NCBI RefSeq assembly: GCF_000237325.1
Contig: NC_017542.1
Location: forward strand, 3,506,501-3,570,500
From: Paenibacillus polymyxa M1
Lineage (GTDB): Bacteria; Bacillota; Bacilli; Paenibacillales; Paenibacillaceae
DNA: 64,000 bases
Direction: 5' to 3'
A model generated the notes under the pieces. The model did no database searches, was not told the DNA's origin, and saw only the letters and a program-made list of their open reading frames with translations. Positions 16,231 to 27,467 of the stretch are shown here, piece after piece. Numbering within the stretch: position 1 is the stretch's first letter; each line of letters begins with the position of its first letter. A program made the translations under genes and the position numbers.

Positions 16231-17976
16231 TCATAATTTATAATAATTTTGAAGAAGTTGAATGAGTCCGTATGGATTTTTGCGCAAATGCTGTGCACTA
16301 AAATAAATATCCCCTTTAACCTGTTTATAATTCTCGTTCAGTTCAAGCTGCTTAATTAACTCTTGAGCTGATTGCCACCCTTTTTCAGGGGTGCCGATTT
16401 TATAAGGTGAATGACCGATATACAGCTTAACATCTGAATTTTTGACCTCATTGGACCACCATGCGACAAGCTTGTCATATCCAGCCGCTGGGAAACCGAT
16501 ACTCCAGTAAATTTGTGGAGCTACATAATCAATCCATTCTTTGTTAATCCAGGTTCTTACATCCGCAAATGTCGTGTCATATGCAGTAACGCCTGCCTTG
16601 GTGTCTGAACCCGTTATATCCTGAGACTTGTTGCGCCACACCCCAAAAGGACTAATCCCGAATTGAACTTTCGACTTGCTGGCATGAATGCTTTTGCCCA
16701 AATCGCGAACAAAACTATTCACATTATCTCTCCGCCAGTCACCTTTGTTAGAGATTTTGTTGGCGTTATATGCTTTGAAGGTCGCATCATCATCAAAAGT
16801 CCCGCTGTAAGGATAAAAATAATCGTCCAAATGGACACCGTCAATATCGTATCCGTTTACGACTTCCATAATCGCAGCAATGACATGCTGACGTGCAGCA
16901 GGAATTCCAGGATTGATGTACAACTGGCTACCATTCTTAACAATCCAATCCGGGTGCTGATTAGCTACATGGTTTGCTGCCAAACCGCTAGTTGTTCCTG
17001 TAGAATTCGCACGGAACGGATTAAACCAGGCATGAAATTCCATCCCCCGCTTGTGTGATTCGCTAATCATAAATTTCAACGGATCATAGCCTGGATTTTT
17101 ACCCTGGGTATTTGTTAAATACTTGCTCCATGGCACAAGATCAGACCGATAGAGCGCATCACCGCTGGCACGAACCTGAACGAATACTGCATTAATTCCC
17201 ATGCCCTGCAGATCATCGAGCATTTTTGTAAACTCTTGCTTTTGCTTCTCGGAGCTGCTTCGGGCAGCCGAAGAAGGCCAATCTCCATTAATGGTGGAAA
17301 TCCATGCTCCTCGCATAGAGGTTGTAGCCTTTACCTGAGCCACATTTCCCTGGGAGGAACCTGAGCTGTCCTCATTAGTAGATGTGGAAGATGAGTTGGC
17401 TACGTCCTGTCCATCATCTTTAACTCCCTGATCCGTGCTTACACTTTCCTGATTGCCAGATGCTGATGTATCTGATGATGAGCTACTGCTTCCCACAGCA
17501 GAAGTGTTCCCACTAGTAGAGGCACCTTCTTTACCACTGCTTAACGTAATGACCCGTTCTGAGGCTTGCCAGTCTACCTTTAAGCCCAACTCTTCCCCAA
17601 CAAAACGCAACGGTACCATGACTCTCCCACTTGACATACGCGCAGATGCGTCCAAGCGAACCGACTTACCATTCACAGTAGCGCTTTGTGCACCATTATC
17701 CATAGATATATTTTTGTTCTGTGCTGTAATCGTTACCGTACCAGACGATGCCGACCAGTTAACCTGAGCGCCTAATCCCTCACTAATCACTCGCAAAGGA
17801 ACCATCGTGACATTCGCTCCCTGTACAATGTACGGTGATGCATCACTTTGCAGGGACTGTCCGTCCAATATAATCTCAATCTCACCAGTTGGTGCCGCTT
17901 GAACTCCAGGCACGATGGCAGTCTGTACTGCTAAGAGTAGACCCGAAACCATGAGCCCTATTTTCTTCCGATTCAT
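16231..17976 (-). CDS. secreted GHL10-type (family 10-like) glycoside hydrolase with stalk domain
   Basis: The 581-residue product has a signal peptide ending AVQTAIVPGVQAA, a copper-amine-oxidase N-terminal-like stalk domain (about 30-150, two copies of the MVPLRVISEGLGAQVNW type pattern), a Ser/Thr-rich linker (about 150-215) and a GHL10/DUF187 catalytic domain beginning MRGAWISTINGDWPSS, with NAVFVQVRASGDALY, GMEFHAWFNPFRA and IDGVHLDDYFYPY. YngK of B. subtilis is related. The family acts on cell-surface or peptidoglycan-linked glycans; the substrate here is unknown. Confidence 0.9.
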   Translation of the reverse strand: MNRKKIGLMVSGLLLAVQTAIVPGVQAAPTGEIEIILDGQSLQSDASPYIVQGANVTMVPLRVISEGLGAQVNWSASSGTVTITAQNKNISMDNGAQSATVNGKSVRLDASARMSSGRVMVPLRFVGEELGLKVDWQASERVITLSSGKEGASTSGNTSAVGSSSSSSDTSASGNQESVSTDQGVKDDGQDVANSSSTSTNEDSSGSSQGNVAQVKATTSMRGAWISTINGDWPSSAARSSSEKQKQEFTKMLDDLQGMGINAVFVQVRASGDALYRSDLVPWSKYLTNTQGKNPGYDPLKFMISESHKRGMEFHAWFNPFRANSTGTTSGLAANHVANQHPDWIVKNGSQLYINPGIPAARQHVIAAIMEVVNGYDIDGVHLDDYFYPYSGTFDDDATFKAYNANKISNKGDWRRDNVNSFVRDLGKSIHASKSKVQFGISPFGVWRNKSQDITGSDTKAGVTAYDTTFADVRTWINKEWIDYVAPQIYWSIGFPAAGYDKLVAWWSNEVKNSDVKLYIGHSPYKIGTPEKGWQSAQELIKQLELNENYKQVKGDIYFSAQHLRKNPYGLIQLLQNYYKL

Positions 17977-18083
17977 ATCTTTATAATCCTCCGCTACCCC
18001 TGTTAATTTTAACCCCTATGTTGTCCTGCTATATAATGGATAGACGCTATTAACCGGATATTTGTTGCGGTCAGGACAAATAA

Positions 18084-18116
18084 AAAAAGCATCGTCCGTA
18101 AGGACAGATGCTTTTA
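18084..18116 (-). terminator. mntR terminator
   Basis: Minus strand AAAGCATCTGTCC / GGACGATGCTTT hairpin followed by T residues. The 5' arm overlaps the mntR stop codon. Confidence 0.9.
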
Positions 18117-18539
18117 GGAATCTCCACTTAATTCCTTGTGTATGTCATGAAGCTGGCGCAAGCGATCTTCATCCCGGCGGAAATATTCAACCAATGTCTC
18201 GATACGGGTGATGGAATCCCAGCTCAAATGGTGTTCAATACCTTCCACATCTTTATATATCAGGTCCTTGTCAACCCCAATCATATCCAGAAATTGCTCT
18301 AGTAGCTGGTGGCGGTCAACCAACCGTTTGCCAACCTTTTTCCCTTTTGGTGTCAAAATCAGTCCCCGATACTTCTCATATACAAGATAATCGTCCTTAT
18401 CCAACTTCTGAATCATCTTGGTGACGGACGAAGGATGCACTTCCAAACCTTCTGCGATATCCGAGACACGAGCATATCCCTTCTCATCGATCAGTTGGTA
18501 AATGCGCTCCAAATAATCTTCCATGCTTGGCGTTGGCAC
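18114..18539 (-). CDS. mntR: manganese-sensing transcriptional regulator MntR
   Basis: A DtxR-family regulator of 141 residues, the B. subtilis MntR length. The winged-helix domain holds [21 protein letters not shown]; metal-site residues expected from MntR are present in MEDYLERIY (Asp8, Glu11), the HQLLEQFL segment (His77 region) and [10 protein letters not shown] (Glu99, Glu102, His103 region). It would repress manganese uptake genes when Mn(II) is plentiful. The only other manganese-linked feature here is the yybP-ykoY riboswitch at 45.4 kb. Confidence 0.95.
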   Translation of the reverse strand: MPTPSMEDYLERIYQLIDEKGYARVSDIAEGLEVHPSSVTKMIQKLDKDDYLVYEKYRGLILTPKGKKVGKRLVDRHQLLEQFLDMIGVDKDLIYKDVEGIEHHLSWDSITRIETLVEYFRRDEDRLRQLHDIHKELSGDS

Positions 18540-18791
18540 TTGTTTCCCTCTTTTCTGTTATTGAACGGGCGCTTACCGCCTTCATTTCCTGCATTAAACC
18601 TACTATGTAATGATACATGTTATCATCGCTCATTGGCAAGTCTCGTCCCTCCACTCACATCTATTGCCACGATTTGTTCAATTTAAGCAGGGTACACTAA
18701 TGTTGTCGCCCCTGTCTCGTTGCTTTCTGCGGATATACTTTAGAGTTGGACACCAGAGCACAGAGGATTTATTTCGAAAGGAGCGTTAGCC

Positions 18792-19856
18792 ATGTCTACG
18801 CTTGAGCGTACTCCTGTCCAAACCAGAGGAACCAAGCCATTCATGCCTGATCTGGTGTTTTTTGAGCCAGACGCACTAAATTATCCCAAAGGCCAGCGTA
18901 TTATGGATTGGGTCAAAGCTAAGGATATTCCGTATCGTATGACGACCTCTCACAACCGAATTACCAATTTACCAGGTGAAACTGAAGTTGAAAAGTACCG
19001 AATGGCAAAAAAGACACTGGTTGTCGGAATCCGTAAAACATTAACTTTTGACCAATCCAAACCCTCTGCCGAATATGCCATCCCTATTTCGACCGGCTGC
19101 ATGGGGCACTGTCACTACTGTTATTTACAAACAACCTTGGGAGCGAAACCTTATATTCGCATCTATGTCAACACTGACGATATCATATCAGCAGCTAAAG
19201 GCTATATCGAGGAGCGAGTGCCTGAAATTACTCGTTTTGAAGCAGCTTGTACCTCTGATCCGGTTGGTTTGGAGCATATCACCGAATCGCTTGGAGACTT
19301 GATTCGTTTCATGGCAGATGAGGAATTTGGCCGACTTCGTTTTGTTACTAAATATCATCATGTGGATCCATTGCTGGATATTAAACATAATGGTCATACT
19401 CGCATCCGCTTTAGCATTAATTCCGATTATGTTATTAAACAGTTTGAACCTGCAACTTCGCGCTTCGAGGAACGTATTGAAGCAGCGGGCAAAATCGCAC
19501 GGGCCGGTTATCCGCTGGGATTCATCATTGCACCCATCATTTGGTATGACGGCTGGGAAGCAGGTTACGGAGAGCTGCTGCGTAGATTGGGAGAAACCTT
19601 GCCCCAGCATGCTACAAAGGATCTGACATTCGAACTAATTCAGCATCGCTTTACCAAAACATCCAAAGCGGTTATCGAGAAGCGTTACCCGAAAACCAAA
19701 CTGGAAATGGACATAGAGAAACGTAAGAAAAAATGGGGCCGCTGGGGACAGAATAAATATGTTTATCCTGATGAACAGCAAAATGCACTGCGGGAATTTA
19801 TTACTGAACGCATTTTTGAACATTTTCCTTTAAGTCGTATTGAATATTTCACATAA
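18792..19856 (+). CDS. splB: spore photoproduct lyase
   Basis: This radical SAM enzyme reverses the thymine dimer (spore photoproduct) formed in UV-irradiated spore DNA, acting at germination. The 354-residue protein has the cluster motif C103-x3-C107-x2-C110 (GCMGHCHYCYLQ) and a conserved cysteine C153 in EAACTSDPVG, the likely hydrogen donor equivalent to C141 in B. subtilis. AAAGGAGCG precedes the ATG. The regulatory splA gene that precedes splB in B. subtilis is absent here. The last 8 bp overlap the convergent ccdA gene. Confidence 0.97.
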   Translation: MSTLERTPVQTRGTKPFMPDLVFFEPDALNYPKGQRIMDWVKAKDIPYRMTTSHNRITNLPGETEVEKYRMAKKTLVVGIRKTLTFDQSKPSAEYAIPISTGCMGHCHYCYLQTTLGAKPYIRIYVNTDDIISAAKGYIEERVPEITRFEAACTSDPVGLEHITESLGDLIRFMADEEFGRLRFVTKYHHVDPLLDIKHNGHTRIRFSINSDYVIKQFEPATSRFEERIEAAGKIARAGYPLGFIIAPIIWYDGWEAGYGELLRRLGETLPQHATKDLTFELIQHRFTKTSKAVIEKRYPKTKLEMDIEKRKKKWGRWGQNKYVYPDEQQNALREFITERIFEHFPLSRIEYFT

Positions 19857-20568
19857 CTAGCATCCAATCCGGGGTAATCCGTTGTAAAAAAAGCGTTACA
19901 TCTGTCATATGATCCGTTACCAACAAAACGCCGGTGATCACAAGTAACATGCCACCTATTTGGAGAAGTATGGAAGTATAACGGGACGATAACTTAACAG
20001 AGCCTGCCAGCAAAGCCAATATAAAAAACGGAATCGCAAAACCAAGCGCGTAGCCAGTAATCAACTTGAACCACATGTGATGCTCTACCGCTGCCAAAGC
20101 GATAATAGCTGTTAGCATAGGACCGATACAGGGGGACCAGCCTGCCGCGAACCCAATTCCGATTACAAAGGAACCGGCGTATCCGGCAGGCTTCCATGTC
20201 CAGCGCAGCTTATGCTCTCTCATTAGAAACAATGGACGGACGAAACCAAGAGATACCAGACCCATGAGTATAATAAGCAGCCCTGCTACGATTCTTAGCG
20301 TATCCCCATAATTGGCAAACCATTCTCCAAGTAACCCGACACTTGCCCCCAGTGAATAGAAAACAACCGAAAAGCCTAATACAAAAGCAAGTGTGTGCCC
20401 CATGGTACGATAGCGAATTTCTGCCTTGTGCCGTCCTTCAGCCAGTTCACGTGCCGACATTCCTGTTATATACGATAAATATGATGGATATAGTGGCAAG
20501 CAGCACGGTGAAAAAAAAGAAACCAGTCCGGCAACGATGGCCAACCCGGCGTTGACATCTGACATCAT
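19849..20568 (-). CDS. ccdA: cytochrome c biogenesis thiol-disulfide transporter CcdA
   Basis: CcdA passes electrons across the membrane to extracytoplasmic thioredoxin-like proteins for cytochrome c maturation and spore-coat or cortex functions. The 239-residue protein has six predicted helices with the paired cysteine motifs SPCCLPLYPSYLSYI in helix 1 and WSPCIGPMLTAI in helix 4. GGGAGGAAATA precedes the start. No partner thioredoxin (ResA/StoA) is adjacent. The 3' end overlaps splB tail to tail. Confidence 0.95.
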   Translation of the reverse strand: MMSDVNAGLAIVAGLVSFFSPCCLPLYPSYLSYITGMSARELAEGRHKAEIRYRTMGHTLAFVLGFSVVFYSLGASVGLLGEWFANYGDTLRIVAGLLIILMGLVSLGFVRPLFLMREHKLRWTWKPAGYAGSFVIGIGFAAGWSPCIGPMLTAIIALAAVEHHMWFKLITGYALGFAIPFFILALLAGSVKLSSRYTSILLQIGGMLLVITGVLLVTDHMTDVTLFLQRITPDWMLVM

Positions 20569-20663
20569 TATTTCCTCCCACCTGTCTTAGTGAACACGCA
20601 GAGCAGATACAAGCCCTGCCTACTAAAACATACGTATAGACAGAGAAAAATATGATGCAAGCC

Positions 20664-20712
20664 AAAAAGCGTATGCCTGGGGAGAATAACACCCAAGCAT
20701 ACGCTTTTTACG
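20664..20712 (-). terminator. metG terminator
   Basis: Minus-strand AAAAAGCGTATGC (20697-20709 complement) pairs with GCATACGCTTTTT; the symmetrical A/T runs make it usable in both directions. Confidence 0.88.
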
Positions 20713-20734
20713 TTCTTTTATTTTACATAGCCTC

Positions 20735-22822
<2,088 letters not shown>

Positions 22823-22840
22823 TTAGACACAAATTGGCAC

Positions 22841-23105
22841 AAAAAAGACCCCCGTCCCTATGGGACGAGAGTCACCTCACGCGTTACCACCCAAATTCCC
22901 TGTACCTTCGCAGAATACAGGCTTCACCGGTCACATCTGACCGCCCATTAACGCTGGATCACGCCTCCTCCTTACGATTGCCTCTTGAACACAGCTTCAC
23001 TATGGCAAATACGCTCGAAAAAGGTTCCTCCAGGACCATATTCAGGCTTCACTCCAGACCGGTTTTCAGCTAACTCCGGCTCTCTGTACTGGACGACTTA
23101 CCTTA
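22841..23105 (-). promoter_or_regulatory. T-box leader of metG
   Basis: The minus-strand leader contains the T-box sequence TGGGTGGTAACGCGTG (22878-22893), followed by a terminator CTCTCGTCCC / GGGACGGGGG and TCTTTTTT (22841-22871). Upstream are stem I features (AGTACAGAGAG, near 23085) and a candidate ATG specifier at 23037-23039. Uncharged tRNA-Met binding should favour the antiterminator and so increase metG expression. Confidence 0.93.
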
Positions 23106-23164
23106 CTCATCCCTTCACAGGAAAACAATATTAACCAAAATATAACCAAATCGGCACGGCGCTG

Positions 23165-23455
23165 TCAAGTCAGACCCTTCTCGGTATGGGTAGCCAAACG
23201 ATCTTTGTCAGACTTATCTACCCCCTTTTTTGCAGGAGGGACCAAATCTACGCCGCCGGGATGAAATGGATGGCATTTAGCTATACGCTTTGCAGCCAGC
23301 CATGAGCCTTTGAGTGCACCATGCACTTCTACCGCCTCCAGCGCGTACGCCGAACACGTCGGATAGAACCTGCAGGTAGCAGGTTTTAATGGTGAAATGT
23401 AAGCACGATAAAACTGAATCGGAGCCTGTACCACTCTACGTGTGGTGATTTTCAT
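23165..23455 (-). CDS. yidD: membrane protein insertion efficiency factor YidD
   Basis: YidD is a small membrane-associated protein that helps insertion with YidC. The core [23 protein letters not shown] followed by [19 protein letters not shown] and [10 protein letters not shown] is diagnostic. The start at 23455 gives 96 residues; a longer open frame to 23572 lies inside zur and lacks a ribosome site, whereas GGAGGCTACTGAA precedes this ATG. The start is 1 nt after the zur stop, so translation is probably coupled. Confidence 0.94.
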   Translation of the reverse strand: MKITTRRVVQAPIQFYRAYISPLKPATCRFYPTCSAYALEAVEVHGALKGSWLAAKRIAKCHPFHPGGVDLVPPAKKGVDKSDKDRLATHTEKGLT

Positions 23456-23456
23456 T

Positions 23457-23948
23457 TCAGTAGCCTCCGTGGCTGTGAGTGTGACTGCTCGTCTGTCTGA
23501 AACCCCCATCCGAATTACTTTCAGTATGCCCATTCTTCTGCTGGCAGTCTTTGCAATAACCAAAAATTTCAAACTTATGCTCGACGATTTGGAATTGATC
23601 TGTCGGATCTGTCATTTGCATTGGACAAAAAGAAATCGGCAATGTTTTCTGACAACTCAAGCAAATCATATGGTGGTGGTGGTGATGTTCATTACAGCTC
23701 ACCTTGAACTTCATTCCATCCTCAAAAGATACCTGCTCCAGTACACCCAATTCCTGCATTACACGCAGATTGCGATAAACTGTATCAAAGCTAAGTCCGC
23801 TGTACTTCTTACCCATATATTCATAAACGTCTTTGGGGGACAGATACCCTTCATTCTCGGAAAATAACGTGGCCAACGTCTTGCGCTGATCTGTAATACG
23901 CAGCCCTTGAGCGGACATCGTTGCGATAATCTCATCCTTTGTCAGCAT
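23457..23948 (-). CDS. zur: Fur-family regulator, probably zinc uptake regulator Zur
   Basis: A 163-residue Fur-family repressor. The winged helix contains [27 protein letters not shown] and [11 protein letters not shown]. Structural zinc cysteine pairs are C-L-S-C (MICLSCQKT) and C-K-D-C (GYCKDCQQ); a run of six histidines (NEHHHHHHM) forms the regulatory metal site, as in Zur. The C-terminal tail is unusual, with [10 protein letters not shown] adding histidines. ATG at 23948 is preferred over GTG at 23957 because the GGGGAGG site abuts the GTG. Zur rather than PerR or Fur is inferred from the sequence pattern. Confidence 0.85.
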   Translation of the reverse strand: MLTKDEIIATMSAQGLRITDQRKTLATLFSENEGYLSPKDVYEYMGKKYSGLSFDTVYRNLRVMQELGVLEQVSFEDGMKFKVSCNEHHHHHHMICLSCQKTLPISFCPMQMTDPTDQFQIVEHKFEIFGYCKDCQQKNGHTESNSDGGFRQTSSHTHSHGGY

Positions 23949-24065
23949 GCGTTTCACCCTCCCCTGTCTATAGTTTCAGGTTTTCTGATGCAGGCTTAGG
24001 CTTGCATCTATTCATTATACCACGATTAAAGTCAATATTATAAGAGATATTCGTGCTACTCATAA

Positions 24066-24114
24066 GAAAAAGACGTTCTCCAGTGCTGCAACCAAGTTCG
24101 CAACGGGAGAACGC
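24066..24114 (-). terminator. terminator of the secreted PKD-domain protein gene
   Basis: Minus strand GCGTTCTCC pairs with GGAGAACGT across a 24-nt loop, followed by CTTTTTC. Confidence 0.75.
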
Positions 24115-24203
24115 CTATATTCTGCAAGTGACGTCGACTTTTAAAACGGTGAATGATGAGACTCAAGTGGTCTAAGCCGGTAAACAGCACCGGTTATTTC
24201 AAA

Positions 24204-26426
24204 TTAATTTTTAATAGCTGGTAAAGGCATAACTACTACGGAAACTGGAAGATTACTACCAGCAGCTGCAGTGAAATACATCTCTACACTTTCCTCAATA
24301 TGACCTGTACGATACAGTACACTCATTTCATTCGGAGCCCATACAGAACCATTTGTCGGTATACCCACAACCTGATTGTTAACCATCGCATAGCCGGAAT
24401 ATTCGCCTCCCCGCGGGTTAAACGTAATCAGTGAATATGGCGCTACATGGTCCAACTTAACCTTATATACAACACCAAAGTTACCGGCATTGGAAGCAGA
24501 AGAACCGTCCAGACCGTCGGTACCAATCAGGTTCGGGTCTACCTTATTATCACCAAGAACGATACGTTGAGCTGTTTTACCAACCTCTTCGGTATAATTG
24601 AGTGAAATATCCGAATTTGCGTACGTTCCACGGTTATGAATACCGTCCTTAGGCAGTTTTGCCAGAGTAGGCAACGCAGTCAACGGATCTACATTAGCAT
24701 CTAGCACAACTACCGTGTATTGAATAGGTTGATCCGTGTACAGATCGGATAACAAAGAAATAACTTGTTTTTGCTTGATTTTTTGCGCGTTCAAATCTTG
24801 TAAAATAACACGGCTCTCACCCGGATTTAGAACTGTGCTGGAATGCTTGCTTCCATCCAACATAGATTGAAAGTACCTTTGAATCGAAACTTTACCCGCA
24901 GCTGTGGCAAACTCAGATGGTCCAGCAAAACCGGAATTTTCGACATTTATATTGGTAGGCGTGATATTGTTGTTGGTCGCAATCACGTACATCTTTACAT
25001 CTCGACCCGTTTCATTGACATGATGGACAAGAATACGCGTACTGCCTGATCCTGTTTCCTGATACACGATACCATCCTGGAACACACGCTCTGGGCTGTT
25101 AGCACGGATCAATAGACGTGGGGAAGAAGTACTTGTCACTGGAATAGTAGCCATAGCAGGCACCTGACTGCCATCTACACTGTATTTATCACCATATGGC
25201 GTGAAAATTTTATTGAAATCATCTTCGTTGTACAGCAGTTCATTCGTAATTTTAATTGTTTCACTTTTGGTACCTGTTGCGCCATGCTTATCAGTCACGG
25301 TCAGTGTAATGGTTACATCACCTGGCTGGAAGAAGGCAAGTTTCTTGTTCTCCCAATCACGCTTAGTGATAGCATTCTCGTCGTCAGTACTCAGGTCGGT
25401 AATGGTGATTTTTTCACCCATCTTGTACTCTTTTTTATCTGTTGTAAACAGAGCCACTGGCGGCTGGTTTGGCGGTCTTACTGTAATTGTTACTGAGTAA
25501 GGATCACTCCAGTTCCCAGCAGAGTCAAGAACGGAATAGGTAACTACATATGTACCCGGCTCCTGAAATACGTCCTGCTTACCTTCCCAACGTTGGTTCA
25601 CAATCGGAAGACCTGTAGGAGAAGATTCCTTAGTCAAATACGTAACTTGAGTTTCGCCCGCATAGATATCTTTTTGCTGAACCGTAAAAGAAGCTTTTGG
25701 TTTTTGATTCAAATCCATGATAACTTGTTTAGTTGTATTATTCACAGTATAAGGAATATTTAAGGCCTGTGTAATCGAGGTCAACGGTACCATAAATACG
25801 TTCTTTTGTTGGAAAGCCGGTCCCTTCATTTGTCTAGCTTCACCGTTAACCGTATAAACCTTGCTGTCTGTTTTGAAACGCAGGACATTTGTTCCTTGGG
25901 TGATTACGGTTTCTTTAGTGGCAGTGTCATAGCTAAACTGCAATCCGACACGACTGACAAGAGAACGGATAGCTACATAGGAAACTCCGTCTTTGACTGT
26001 CATCGGCTGAGTTGCTGTATATACCTGTCCGTTTTGTTCCATTTTAGCACTGTTCAAATACAAAATCAGTTGATTCGCATTCATGGATGTTGGAGCTCCA
26101 CCAGGATTGGTAATCGTTCCGTCTCCACCGTATACATCATTGGTTACGTTCGATCCGTTAATAGTATCTGTAGGCAGACCAGTCAATGGATCATTGGATA
26201 CACCTGTGTTATTAGGTGTTACCGTATTATTTTGTGTGCTTGTTCCATCTTGATCTCCGATACTATTCTGAACGCCGGAATCAGCAACATTGGTCTGAGC
26301 CTGCTGTGCGCTAACCGAATCGGTGGATTGAACAGTTGTTGATGCTGCTTCTGCTCCTACAGGGGCTACTGCAGCCACCTGAGCTACCGCCAGGACGGTG
26401 AGCATGGTCCATTTCTTGAAATTCAT
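24204..26426 (-). CDS. large secreted protein with copper-amine-oxidase-like stalk and PKD-type domains
   Basis: The 740-residue protein has a signal peptide (WTMLTVLAVAQVAAVAPVGAEA), an Asn/Thr-rich linker (about 30-115), a copper-amine-oxidase N-terminal-like stalk domain (about 120-245, VAIRSLVSRVGLQF and FMVPLTSITQALNIPY), then two Ig/PKD-like repeats (about 248-315 and 325-392; each ends YSVTITVRP or ESIKI-like with GTYVVTYSVLDSAGNWSDP and GDVTITLTVTDKHGATG). The C-terminal 340 residues form an unrecognised beta-rich domain. It is single-gene, behind AGAAGGAGAC. Role unknown; cell-surface attachment or structure is inferred. Confidence 0.8.
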   Translation of the reverse strand: MNFKKWTMLTVLAVAQVAAVAPVGAEAASTTVQSTDSVSAQQAQTNVADSGVQNSIGDQDGTSTQNNTVTPNNTGVSNDPLTGLPTDTINGSNVTNDVYGGDGTITNPGGAPTSMNANQLILYLNSAKMEQNGQVYTATQPMTVKDGVSYVAIRSLVSRVGLQFSYDTATKETVITQGTNVLRFKTDSKVYTVNGEARQMKGPAFQQKNVFMVPLTSITQALNIPYTVNNTTKQVIMDLNQKPKASFTVQQKDIYAGETQVTYLTKESSPTGLPIVNQRWEGKQDVFQEPGTYVVTYSVLDSAGNWSDPYSVTITVRPPNQPPVALFTTDKKEYKMGEKITITDLSTDDENAITKRDWENKKLAFFQPGDVTITLTVTDKHGATGTKSETIKITNELLYNEDDFNKIFTPYGDKYSVDGSQVPAMATIPVTSTSSPRLLIRANSPERVFQDGIVYQETGSGSTRILVHHVNETGRDVKMYVIATNNNITPTNINVENSGFAGPSEFATAAGKVSIQRYFQSMLDGSKHSSTVLNPGESRVILQDLNAQKIKQKQVISLLSDLYTDQPIQYTVVVLDANVDPLTALPTLAKLPKDGIHNRGTYANSDISLNYTEEVGKTAQRIVLGDNKVDPNLIGTDGLDGSSASNAGNFGVVYKVKLDHVAPYSLITFNPRGGEYSGYAMVNNQVVGIPTNGSVWAPNEMSVLYRTGHIEESVEMYFTAAAGSNLPVSVVVMPLPAIKN

Positions 26427-26571
26427 TGTCTGTCTCCTTCTATCCCCAAATTATTATCATTCCCGTGAAAAGTCATACTATTAGACGCGACAGTTGTCAA
26501 AAAGTTTCTGGAAATTTTGACGATCATGAAAAAAAGGGAACATTCTCCTGTGATTGCAAAAATTCAACAAC

Positions 26572-26612
26572 AAAAAGCCGCCGTCCATCTGATCTGATGT
26601 GGCGGCGGCTTC
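26572..26612 (-). terminator. pflA terminator
   Basis: Minus strand AAGCCGCCGCC... pairs with GGACGGCGGCTT, then TTTTTG. It follows the pflA stop by about 30 bp. Confidence 0.88.
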
Positions 26613-26643
26613 ATAACCTGAAAGTAGTTCTGATCCATTTACA

Positions 26644-27402
26644 TTATGATGGACGACAGGCAGTATTCGTTCCTGCAGTCTCCAGACGACCCTCTTCAAT
26701 GAGTCGATAAGCGCGTTGAACTTCTTCATCTGTAGGGGACGGAACTCCCTCCAGCGGATACGCCTTACCGAGCATTTCCCATTTGTAAACACCCATTTGA
26801 TGGTAAGGTAAAATTTCGAATTTTTCGACTCCGTTCAACGTTCCAATGAACCGTCCCAAATTTAGTAGATCTTGCTCGTCATCATGAATACCCGGTACAA
26901 ATACATGTCTAATCCACATCTTGCGCCCTTGCTCAGACAACCATCGGGCCGTACTTAACATACGGTCGTTGGACTTGCCTGTAAGCTTAATATGCTTGTC
27001 GTTATCGATGTGCTTAATATCTAGTAGTACCAAATCCGTTACGTCCAGCAGATCATGGATACGACCTGCATCATTAAAGCCGTTACTGTCCAATGTCGTG
27101 TGCAAATTCCAGCGACGTTTCACTTCTTTGAACAGCTCCGCTACAAAATGAGCTTGCAATGTCGGTTCTCCACCGGATACGGTTAATCCGCCTCCCGAAG
27201 AACGGTAATAGGCTAAATATGGCTCAATCTCAGCCAATACTTCTTCTAACGTCATCGGGTTACCTTCATTCAAGGCCCAAGTGTCCGGATTATGGCAATA
27301 TTGACATTTTAACAAGCATCCTTGCATAAAGAGCACGAAGCGGATGCCAGGACCATCGACGGTCCCGAAGGTTTCCAATGAGTGTATGTGACCTTTCAAC
27401 AT
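26644..27402 (-). CDS. pflA: pyruvate formate-lyase activating enzyme
   Basis: This radical SAM enzyme installs the glycyl radical on PflB. The 252-residue protein has the cluster motif C29-x3-C33-x2-C36 (GCLLKCQYCHNPD), followed by the GGGLTVSGGEP SAM-binding segment. It lies about 65 bp downstream of pflB on the same strand and is probably expressed with it from the FNR-type promoter upstream of pflB. Confidence 0.97.
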   Translation of the reverse strand: MLKGHIHSLETFGTVDGPGIRFVLFMQGCLLKCQYCHNPDTWALNEGNPMTLEEVLAEIEPYLAYYRSSGGGLTVSGGEPTLQAHFVAELFKEVKRRWNLHTTLDSNGFNDAGRIHDLLDVTDLVLLDIKHIDNDKHIKLTGKSNDRMLSTARWLSEQGRKMWIRHVFVPGIHDDEQDLLNLGRFIGTLNGVEKFEILPYHQMGVYKWEMLGKAYPLEGVPSPTDEEVQRAYRLIEEGRLETAGTNTACRPS

Positions 27403-27467
27403 GTTGCATCATCCTTCCCGCATCCGCTATGCGTGCGTCAGTGTATTATTTGATACGTAAAACCTAC

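Noticed and set aside
23685..23705. CAT/GTG triplet repeat as a possible microsatellite
   Set aside because: It encodes the six-histidine metal-binding run of Zur and so is explained by the protein.
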